A stretch of 11,217 nt of DNA from Acidobacteriota bacterium (GTDB lineage: Bacteria; Acidobacteriota; Vicinamibacteria; Vicinamibacterales; SCN-69-37), in contig JAKALV010000090.1 of the NCBI GenBank assembly GCA_021824055.1, forward strand, positions 1 to 11,217, in the 5' to 3' direction. Shown here piece after piece: positions 5,774 to 10,724 of this stretch (position 1 is its first letter; the number at the start of each line of letters is the position of its first letter). The translations under genes were made by a program, and so were the position numbers. The notes beneath the pieces were generated by a model. That model was not told the origin of the DNA, did no database searches, and saw only the letters and a program-made list of their open reading frames with translations.

Positions 5774-6746
5774 GGTTCACCTCCGCGCGGAGGTAGTTCA
5801 CCAGATGGACGAAGGGATCGAACCCGATGACGTTCGGCGCGTCGGCCACGAAGTTCGACAGCGCGTTCACGTCGTAGAAGTACATCTGCCCGTCCCGATC
5901 GTCGACCACGTATTCAACGCCGCCGACGTCGATGCCCATTGCGGACAACATCCGCTCCACGGCCCGGATCACGTGCGGAGGCGCCGTGAACGACTCCACT
6001 TTCAATCCCTGCTTCGGCGCGTCAACGACACACGCAGTGTCGAGCGGCTGACCGTCGCTTGTCCGGCAGATGTCGGCCGGGCACAGGTCGAACGTCTGGC
6101 CCGTCAGATGCACTTTGATGCCGTACAGATACCGGCCGCCGACACACTCAATGCGGACGATGTGGCCGCCGCGCGCCGGAATGAACTCCTGCACGAGTCC
6201 CACGTGGTCGAACCCGAGGGTCAAGCGCCCCGCCGCAGCCGCCGCGCGCAGTTGGTCGAGCGAATCAAACCGCACAACGCCCACGCCGCTGCCGCCGACG
6301 TTGGGTTTGATCACGATCGGGAACCGCAAGCCCTCCGACGCCGCCGGGGCGTCGTCGATCCGGTGAATGACGCGCGTGGCCGGAGCGGGCAGTCCCAGCC
6401 TCGCCAGCACCGACAACTGAAGGGCCTTCGAGATTTCATGCCGGAACGCGCGCTCGCCGTTGAGCACGCGGTGATCCGACTGCTCCAACGCGCCGAGCAG
6501 GGCGAGCGTGTGGACGATCGCCGAGCCATGACCGCGGTGATACGCCGACGGACTCATGCGGTTGAAGACCACGCGCGCCCCGCCCAGCGCCGCGGGCGCA
6601 CGGTCCGCCGGATCGAAGCGCGCGTGCTCCACGTGGAGCTTGCGATACGCAATAGACTGACGGTCGAGTTCGGCGAACATCCGCTCGAACCATCGGGGGT
6701 GCTCGTAATACACGGCGAGACGGGCGGCAACTGACGGATCTGACAT
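5766..6746 (-). CDS. ATP-grasp (RimK-like) ligase
   Basis: The 326-residue protein has an N-terminal pre-ATP-grasp region (VYYEHPRWFERMFAELDRQ, then VVFNRMSPSAYHRGH) and a central ATP-grasp domain. FPIVIKPNVGGSGVGVV carries the ATP-binding lysine and flexible glycine loop, LVQEFIPARGGHIVRIECV follows, and MYFYDVNALSNFV supplies the late metal-binding Asp and Asn. Such enzymes form amide or peptide bonds through an acyl phosphate; the substrates cannot be read from the sequence. The ATG at 6746 is preferred over an in-frame TTG at 6767 because GGAAAGG (6754-6760 on the minus strand) lies 7 nt before it. The former downstream partner, a luciferase-like monooxygenase, is a pseudogene, so the ligase may now act alone, have lost its original pathway, or be decaying. 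No internal lesion is seen. Confidence 0.88.
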   Translation of the reverse strand: MSDPSVAARLAVYYEHPRWFERMFAELDRQSIAYRKLHVEHARFDPADRAPAALGGARVVFNRMSPSAYHRGHGSAIVHTLALLGALEQSDHRVLNGERAFRHEISKALQLSVLARLGLPAPATRVIHRIDDAPAASEGLRFPIVIKPNVGGSGVGVVRFDSLDQLRAAAAAGRLTLGFDHVGLVQEFIPARGGHIVRIECVGGRYLYGIKVHLTGQTFDLCPADICRTSDGQPLDTACVVDAPKQGLKVESFTAPPHVIRAVERMLSAMGIDVGGVEYVVDDRDGQMYFYDVNALSNFVADAPNVIGFDPFVHLVNYLRAEVNRG

Positions 6747-6976
6747 GACCAAACCTTTCCAGCACAACGGAACCGGACGCGTGGATACACACGGGGGCGC
6801 CGGCGGTGCGGGCCACGTCAGACTGGAACGGGAGATTCCGAATCAATCAGGAGCAGGAATCAGTCACGGTCTGCGGCTCGCCCCGCCGGCTGGATACACG
6901 TCGGACAGCAACAGGCGCAGGCCTGCGCGATCGCGCGATCAGCCGGGAACGAGCCGGAAAACATGGAAGTTCACAC
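6747..6976. other. Divergent intergenic region between the ATP-grasp gene and fdhD
   Basis: About 230 bp without a convincing gene. It holds two overlapping perfect palindromes, GCGCAGGCCTGCGC (6915-6928) and GCGCGATCGCGC (6925-6936), which could be a regulator-binding site or chance in G+C-rich DNA. Otherwise it carries the Shine-Dalgarno of the ATP-grasp gene at its left end and leads into the fdhD -10-like hexamer at its right end. No riboswitch or small RNA structure was recognised. Confidence 0.5.
6754..6760 (-). promoter_or_regulatory. Shine-Dalgarno of the ATP-grasp gene
   Basis: GGAAAGG on the minus strand lies 7 nt before the ATG at 6746. It decides between that start and the upstream in-frame TTG at 6767. 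Confidence 0.65.
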
Positions 6977-6982
6977 TATGAT
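6977..6982 (+). promoter_or_regulatory. -10-like element of fdhD (leaderless spacing)
   Basis: TATGAT (five of six matches to TATAAT) is followed by 6 nt (TGAGGC) and GTG at 6989. The GAGG within the spacer could alternatively serve as a Shine-Dalgarno for a GTG at 6998, 10 nt away. Confidence 0.5.
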
Positions 6983-6988
6983 TGAGGC

Positions 6989-7825
6989 GTGCCCCGCGTG
7001 TCAATCGCACCGCTGGTTCGCGTCACGCCGGACGGCTCGCGCACCGACCAGGACCTGGTCGCCGTCGAAGCGCCGCTGACGATCGAAGTGCTTCACCAGT
7101 CGAATCCACCCGAGCCTGGGCCGCACCTGTTGCCGCTGGGCGTGTTCATGCGTACGCCCGGCGACGATGAAGCGCTGGGGATGGGGCTGCTGTACGCGGA
7201 GGGAGTCGTTCGCCGCGCCGCCGATGTGCGCAGCATGGAATTGACGATGGACAGTGACGGCGTGAGCGGCACGCTCCGCGCCACGCTGGCGCCGGACGTC
7301 GTTGTCGATACGGCCGCGCTGGCCCGCTCGGGCGCGTCGAGCACGGCCTGCGGCCTCTGCGGCCGGCTGTCGTTCGGGGTCCGCCCGGCAACTGCAGTTG
7401 CCAACATCGGGAATCAATTCGATGAATTGATTCCCGATTTTACAAACCTCATCTTTCAGTTACCGGATCGCCTGCGCGACGCGCAGGCCGTGTTCGCCAA
7501 GACCGGCGGCCTGCACGCAGCCGGGTTCTTCGATCGCGCCGGCCGGCTTGTCGACATTGCCGAAGATGTCGGGCGGCACAATGCCGTGGACAAGCTCGTC
7601 GGGCGCGCGCTCATCGCCGGCGGCCCGCTCCCACCCGCGCGCGATCGCATCCTGGTCGTCAGCGGCCGCGCGGCGTACGAAATCATCCAGAAGGCCGCGA
7701 TGGCCGGCGTCGGCACGCTCGTCGCGGTCGGAGCCCCCACGAGCCTCGCCGTTCAAGCCGCGCGTGAAGCCGGCATCACGCTCATTGGGTTTGCGAAGGA
7801 CAAGAGCTACAACATCTACGGTTAG
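6989..7825 (+). CDS. fdhD: Formate dehydrogenase accessory sulfurtransferase FdhD
   Basis: The 278-residue protein carries the FdhD hallmarks: the CxxC loop in STACGLCGRLSF (C121 and C124), TGGLHAAGFFDRAGRLVDIAEDVGRHNAVDKLVGRAL, ILVVSGRAAYEIIQKAAMAGV, and VGAPTSLAVQAAREAGITLIGFAK. FdhD passes sulfur from a cysteine desulfurase to the molybdenum (bis-MGD) cofactor, which activates formate dehydrogenases. No formate dehydrogenase gene is in the window, so the client enzyme is elsewhere. The GTG at 6989 is chosen because a -10-like TATGAT ends 6 nt before it; GTG at 6998 is a real alternative. The segment after the CxxC (VANIGNQFDELIPDFTNL) is unusual: its DNA is a perfect palindrome joined to a repeat unit also found in the cytochrome gene. 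It looks a few residues longer than typical, yet the frame stays open. Confidence 0.96.
   Translation: MPRVSIAPLVRVTPDGSRTDQDLVAVEAPLTIEVLHQSNPPEPGPHLLPLGVFMRTPGDDEALGMGLLYAEGVVRRAADVRSMELTMDSDGVSGTLRATLAPDVVVDTAALARSGASSTACGLCGRLSFGVRPATAVANIGNQFDELIPDFTNLIFQLPDRLRDAQAVFAKTGGLHAAGFFDRAGRLVDIAEDVGRHNAVDKLVGRALIAGGPLPPARDRILVVSGRAAYEIIQKAAMAGVGTLVAVGAPTSLAVQAAREAGITLIGFAKDKSYNIYG
7406..7438. repeat. Perfect 15-bp-arm palindrome inside fdhD
   Basis: Positions 7406-7420 (ATCGGGAATCAATTC) and 7424-7438 are exact reverse complements, with a 3-nt GAT loop. The stretch encodes about IGNQFDELIPD between the CxxC loop and the PDRLR segment. Its right arm runs into GATTCCCGATTTTACAA (7429-7445), which recurs exactly at 8852-8868 in the cytochrome c gene. 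Confidence 0.95.
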
Positions 7826-7840
7826 TTGCCGGCCGTGTTA

Positions 7841-7920
7841 GAGGGGCAGAGAGGCAAAGGGCCAAAGCGGCAATGAAGATCTTCATTGGCCCTCTGCCCC
7901 TTTGTCTCTTTGTCTCTTTA
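7841..7920 (+). repeat. Octamer-repeat inverted element 2 between convergent genes
   Basis: The left half reads in 8-bp steps GAGGGGCA, GAGAGGCA, AAGGGCCA, AAGCGGCA, then ATGAAG. The right half reads CTTCATTG, GCCCTCTG, CCCCTTTG, TCTCTTTG, TCTCTTTA. The centre CAATGAAGATCTTCATTG (7871-7888) is a perfect 18-bp palindrome, and pairing continues outward with mismatches (20 of 24 positions over 7855-7878 against 7881-7904). It fills the gap between the ends of fdhD and the MarC-family gene and probably acts as a terminator in both directions. The first right-hand octamer and the final TTA are shared with element 1. Confidence 0.92.
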
Positions 7921-7930
7921 ACCAGATTCC

Positions 7931-8572
7931 CTACTTCAGCAGCCCCGGCAGCAATCCCCCAATGCCCCGTCCGAGCAGTCCGAACGCGGTGGCCGTCAAC
8001 AGGATGCCCATCACGCGGGTGACGATGTTCATGCCGATGGAACCGAGGCGGCGGCTGATCGGGCCGGCGCCGCGGAAGGTGATCCACACGATGACGGCCA
8101 CGATCAGCGAGACCGCCGAGATGATCAGCAAGTCGCGCGCCGAGTTGTACGTGCTCGCCTGAATCACCACCGTGGTGATGGTGCCCGCGCCCACGGTGCC
8201 GGGAATCGCGAGCGGCACCACCGCCAGCGCTTTCCACTGCGCTTCGGGCACTTCGTCCGCCGTGTGCGCTTCGGCGGCCGTCAGCTTGGTTTCCTCCGCG
8301 CTGACCATCAGCATGCCGTAGCGCAGCAGGATCAACCCGCCGGCCGCCTGCAGCATCGGCACGCTGATGCCCAGCAGATGCAGGATCGTGCGGCCGAGCC
8401 ACGCACAGACGACCAGGATGATCAGAATAGCCACGCCGCTTTGATTCGCCATGCGCCGCTGCACGTCTTTGGGGAATCGCCCGGCCACCGCGGCAAACAT
8501 CACCGCGGAGCCCACCGGGTTGACGATCGCGAGCAGCGTCGTGGCGAACAGCACGACGGCGTCATAGGTCAC
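7931..8572 (-). CDS. MarC-family integral membrane protein (UPF0056)
   Basis: The 213-residue hydrophobic protein has about six membrane segments: VVLFATTLLAIVNPVGSAVMFAAV, GVAILIILVVCAWLGRTILHLLG, LQAAGGLILLRYGMLMV, then after an acidic loop LAVVPLAIPGTVGAGTITTVV, LLIISAVSLIVAVIVWITF and RVMGILLTATAFGLLGRGI. The NPVG motif in the first helix and the IPGTVGAGTI re-entrant-like stretch are typical of MarC. The family is transporter-like, but its substrate is unknown and its early link to multiple antibiotic resistance was not upheld. The start is GTG at 8572, only 9 bp after the cytochrome stop codon, so it is very likely the second gene of that operon. No independent promoter was seen. Confidence 0.95.
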   Translation of the reverse strand: MTYDAVVLFATTLLAIVNPVGSAVMFAAVAGRFPKDVQRRMANQSGVAILIILVVCAWLGRTILHLLGISVPMLQAAGGLILLRYGMLMVSAEETKLTAAEAHTADEVPEAQWKALAVVPLAIPGTVGAGTITTVVIQASTYNSARDLLIISAVSLIVAVIVWITFRGAGPISRRLGSIGMNIVTRVMGILLTATAFGLLGRGIGGLLPGLLK

Positions 8573-8581
8573 GCGCTAAGC

Positions 8582-9082
8582 CTACTTCAGCGACGCGAGG
8601 TACGCGACGAGCGCGTCGCGATCGCGCGCGTTGATTCGTCGATTGGTGGCCATCCACTCGGACATCCGGACGGCGGGCAGCCGCGGCAGGGCACCCTCCA
8701 TCTCGGCCGTGTCGGTCAGCCACCGCCGCAAGTCCGCGAGCGACAACCTCCCGCCGACGCCATCGAGCGGAAACCGGATGTTGCCCTTCCCCGCCACCAT
8801 ATGACACGTGCCGCACTTGCGCGCCTCATATGCCTTCCGCCCCGATTCCACGATTCCCGATTTTACAATTCCCGATTGCCCGATTTGCGATTGCCCGATC
8901 CCCGATTCCCCGATTCTCGATTGCCGATCAGACTCGGCGCCAGGCATCGCGGCGCCGGTCAGCGTCAGGAGCACCACCAGCGCAGCCCCCCGAACCGCGC
9001 GCGAAGCCCCCCGAACCCCGGGCGAAGCTGTCCGAACCTCGCGCGAAGCCCCATGAACCTCGCCGTCCGTTTCGATTGGCAT
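8582..9082 (-). CDS. Small exported mono-haem cytochrome c with repeat-derived linker
   Basis: The protein has 166 residues from ATG 9082. It has one haem-binding motif, C90-G-T-C93-H94, in EARKCGTCHMVAGKG. A methionine-bearing segment follows (MEGALPRLPAVRMSEWM) that may supply the distal ligand, and the C-terminal helix DALVAYLASLK is typical of class I cytochromes. A hydrophobic stretch (about 33-49, GAALVVLLTLTGAAMPGA) looks like a signal sequence, so it should act in the periplasm. It is odd in two ways. Residues 8-35 are four 7-residue repeats (EVHGASR, EVRTASP, GVRGASR, AVRGAAL). Residues about 53-82 (RQSRIGESGIGQS, then QIGQSGIVKSGIVESG) are coded by GGGAATC-like DNA repeats. The true start could be further in. 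A -10-like TACTAT ends 6 nt before the ATG at 9082 and supports it. The gene is followed by the MarC-family gene. Confidence 0.85.
   Translation of the reverse strand: MPIETDGEVHGASREVRTASPGVRGASRAVRGAALVVLLTLTGAAMPGAESDRQSRIGESGIGQSQIGQSGIVKSGIVESGRKAYEARKCGTCHMVAGKGNIRFPLDGVGGRLSLADLRRWLTDTAEMEGALPRLPAVRMSEWMATNRRINARDRDALVAYLASLK
8843..8930. repeat. CGATTCC/CGATTGCC short-unit repeat array within the cytochrome gene
   Basis: About eleven CGAT-starting units of 7-8 bp (CGATTCCA, CGATTCCC, CGATTGCC, CGATTTG, CGATCCC and so on) run through the coding sequence between the signal peptide and haem domain. They include GATTCCCGATTTTACAA (8852-8868), identical to 7429-7445 in fdhD. The reading frame stays open through the array, producing a Gly/Ser/Gln/Ile-rich linker. 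Confidence 0.93.
8978..9061 (-). repeat. Four imperfect 21-bp tandem repeats coding a 7-residue repeat
   Basis: Four consecutive in-frame 21-bp copies (9061-9041, 9040-9020, 9019-8999, 8998-8978) share a GGTTCGG...GCTTCGCGC pattern and code EVHGASR, EVRTASP, GVRGASR, AVRGAAL ahead of the hydrophobic signal core of the cytochrome. Confidence 0.85.
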
Positions 9083-9088
9083 GAAGAA

Positions 9089-9094
9089 ATAGTA
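9089..9094 (-). promoter_or_regulatory. -10-like element of the cytochrome c-MarC operon (leaderless spacing)
   Basis: TACTAT on the minus strand is followed by TTCTTC (6 nt) and ATG at 9082. There is no Shine-Dalgarno sequence. It overlaps the opposing hexamer of the repressor gene by 2 bp. Confidence 0.5.
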
Positions 9095-9098
9095 GACT
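9093..9098 (+). promoter_or_regulatory. -10-like element of the BlaI-family gene
   Basis: TAGACT is followed by 8 nt and the ATG at 9107. No Shine-Dalgarno sequence is seen. The 24-bp gap shared with the cytochrome gene probably also holds the repressor's operator, but I could not identify a clean palindrome in it. Confidence 0.4.
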
Positions 9099-9106
9099 CC
9101 GACGTA

Positions 9107-9538
9107 ATGACCTGGCTCCGAAAGTTGATGCTCACATCGGCGACGCCGAGCCCCTTTGGGCCGCTCGAGTGGCGCGTCCTCGAGGCCCTCTGGGAGCACG
9201 GCCAGGACGCTTCGGTACGCGATCTCCGACCCAGGTTTTCCGACCTCGCCTACACCACGTTGATGACGACGCTCGACCGGCTGCACCGAAAGGGCGTGCT
9301 CGACCGGACCAAGAGCGGGCGGGCGTTTCGATACGCCCCGCGCCATTCGCGCGCCGCGCTCGAATCATCCCTCGCCGCCGGCGCGCTGCGCACCGCCATC
9401 GCGGGCGACCAGGCGTCGCTGCGGCCCCTGATGTCGTTCTTCGTGGAGGCGGTCGCCGACCGGGATCGGGATCTGCTCAAAGAACTCGAAACGCTCATTC
9501 GCGCTCGCCGCGCCGAGCTGGGGTCCAAGCCGCGGTGA
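9107..9538 (+). CDS. BlaI/MecI/CopY-family transcriptional repressor
   Basis: This 143-residue protein starts with a winged helix typical of the family: PFGPLEWRVLEALWEHGQDASVRDLRPRF, then LAYTTLMTTLDRLHRKGVLDRTKSGRAFRYAPRHSR. A helical C-terminal dimerisation region follows (SLAAGALRTA, LRPLMSFFVEAVADRDRDLLKELETLIRAR). Known members repress divergent or downstream genes and are inactivated by cleavage through an M56 (BlaR1/MecR1) protease, whose gene follows here with a 4-nt overlap (GTGA at 9535-9538). The ATG at 9107 is taken as start; M at 9128 is an alternative. It is divergent from the cytochrome c-MarC operon across 24 bp, so control of both directions is likely by inference. Confidence 0.93.
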   Translation: MTWLRKLMLTSATPSPFGPLEWRVLEALWEHGQDASVRDLRPRFSDLAYTTLMTTLDRLHRKGVLDRTKSGRAFRYAPRHSRAALESSLAAGALRTAIAGDQASLRPLMSFFVEAVADRDRDLLKELETLIRARRAELGSKPR

Positions 9539-10485
9539 CCTTCGACGCGCGCTTTGCCATCGTCATTTTGTCCGCCTTCGTCACGGCGAATGCCGTCGCG
9601 TCGTTGGCGGCGGCGTGGCAATGGCGCCGGACGCGCATACCCGACGCCCCGCTCGACCGCGCCGCGTTCCTGTTTCAACTCCGGCTGCTGCCGCTCGTCG
9701 CCAGCGTGCTGTGGGCCGCGTTGGCCATGAGCTCGTTCTTTGTCTTCGAACCCCGCAGCCAGACGGAGCGCATCGGCGAGGTCCTGATCGCGCTCGCGGT
9801 GGTCGGTGGCGCGTTGTTGGTGATGGCCGCGGGACGCGTGACGAGCACGATCCTGCGCCATCGGCGCCTGCTCGGTGAATGGCTGCGGGACGCAACGCCC
9901 GTCACGTTGCCTGGCGTCACGATCCCGTCGCTGGCCATCGACACGGAGTTCCCCGTCGTGGCGGTGGTCGGCGTCATCCGGCCGCGCCTGCTGGTGGCGC
10001 GCCGCGTCCTGGATCAGTGCCCGCCGGATGAACTGGCGGCAATCCTGGATCACGAGCGCGGCCACATCACGCGCCGCGACAATGCGCGGCGGCTGCTGTT
10101 GCTCGCGCTGCCCGATCCCCTGTCGTGGACGCGCATCGGCCGCGCCATCGACGCCGCGTGGCACGATGCCGCCGAACAGGTGGCCGACGAAGCGTCCGGC
10201 GACCGGCGCGGCGATGCCGGCCGCGTGGCGCTGGCCGAGGCCCTGGTGCGCGTGGCGCGCATGGTGCCGGCCGGCCAGACGCTCTCGGAACTGCCGGCCA
10301 GCGCGCTCTATCGCGGCGAACCACTGGAACGCCGCGTGCGCCGTCTGCTCGACCCGATTCCGCCGCGGCCCCGGGCATCGCGCCGCTATCAGTGGATCGC
10401 GCTGGCGGCATTTATCGGCCTCTGCATCATCCTGCTCAACCCGATCCACGGACTGCTCGAGACCGCCATCACGTTTTTGCCGTAA
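9535..10485 (+). CDS. Short M56-family (BlaR1-like) membrane metallopeptidase
   Basis: The 316-residue protein from GTG 9535 has three N-terminal membrane segments (FAIVILSAFVTANAVASLAAAW, LLPLVASVLWAALAMSSFFVF, VLIALAVVGGALLVMAAG). A cytoplasmic zinc protease domain follows with HERGH in LAAILDHERGHITRRDN, which fits HExxH, and a downstream EQVADEAS that may give the third zinc ligand. A final membrane helix (WIALAAFIGLCIILLNP) lies close to the C-terminus. BlaR1 and MecR1 carry a large extracellular penicillin-binding sensor after this helix; here only about 15 residues remain, so the signal must be sensed differently. The start overlaps the repressor stop by 4 nt, pairing protease and repressor as one regulatory unit. 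No beta-lactamase gene is adjacent, so a resistance role is not supported. Confidence 0.92.
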   Translation: MTFDARFAIVILSAFVTANAVASLAAAWQWRRTRIPDAPLDRAAFLFQLRLLPLVASVLWAALAMSSFFVFEPRSQTERIGEVLIALAVVGGALLVMAAGRVTSTILRHRRLLGEWLRDATPVTLPGVTIPSLAIDTEFPVVAVVGVIRPRLLVARRVLDQCPPDELAAILDHERGHITRRDNARRLLLLALPDPLSWTRIGRAIDAAWHDAAEQVADEASGDRRGDAGRVALAEALVRVARMVPAGQTLSELPASALYRGEPLERRVRRLLDPIPPRPRASRRYQWIALAAFIGLCIILLNPIHGLLETAITFLP

Positions 10486-10506
10486 GACGCTGCGCGGACG
10501 GATGCA

Positions 10507-10690
10507 GTCCAAGGTCCAACGTCCAAGGTCCAAGGTCACTTGTTGTCCGGGGTCCGGGCCGTCCTCCGTCCGAAGTCCGTTCAGGGTCCGTTCAAGGTCC
10601 GTCCGCCGCACGTGGCACGGACGTCGGACGAAGGACCCCTCGGACATCGGACGAGGGGTGACCTTGGACCTTGGACGTTGAACCTTGGAC
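10507..10690. repeat. GTCCAAG-unit inverted-repeat element (33-bp arms)
   Basis: The arms at 10507-10539 and 10658-10690 are reverse complements over 33 positions with one mismatch. The left arm consists of 7-bp units (GTCCAAG, GTCCAAC, GTCCAAG, GTCCAAG, GTCAC). The interior holds further GTCCG-type units on the left and CGGAC-type units on the right, so the whole 184 bp can fold into one long hairpin. It lies between the M56 gene and the next plus-strand gene and may stop transcription. No gene was seen in it, and no transposase or target-site duplication was recognised. Confidence 0.93.
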
Positions 10691-10710
10691 AGCCAGCCGT
10701 CAGTTGCGCA

Positions 10711-10716
10711 TAAACT
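10711..10716 (+). promoter_or_regulatory. -10-like element of the last gene
   Basis: TAAACT is followed by 8 nt and ATG at 10725, the same spacing as for the BlaI-family gene. There is no Shine-Dalgarno sequence. Support is weak on its own. Confidence 0.3.
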
Positions 10717-10724
10717 TCACCCTC

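Noticed and set aside
5664..6734. 356-codon plus-strand open frame across the ATP-grasp gene
   Set aside because: Antisense shadow of a gene with recognisable ATP-grasp motifs; the product is Arg/His/Val-rich without a domain.
6745..6981. 78-codon plus-strand open frame in the fdhD upstream gap
   Set aside because: No ribosome site, no family resemblance, low-complexity composition, and it occupies a divergent promoter region.
9083..9106. Clean BlaI-type operator palindrome (TACA...TGTA-like)
   Set aside because: No convincing dyad could be written in the 24-bp gap; an operator is likely from context but not shown by the sequence.
9535..10485. Beta-lactam resistance sensor (BlaR1/MecR1)
   Set aside because: The HExxH protease and BlaI partner are present, but the penicillin-binding sensor domain and any beta-lactamase gene are absent.
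9250..10647. 465-codon minus-strand open frame across the BlaI-M56 pair and into the repeat
   Set aside because: Opposite strand to two recognisable, overlapping genes; no motif, and it runs into the inverted repeat.
10507..10690. Insertion sequence or MITE with terminal inverted repeats
   Set aside because: The arms are tandem 7-mers and the interior continues the same units; no transposase and no target-site duplication seen, so a hairpin repeat element is the better description.
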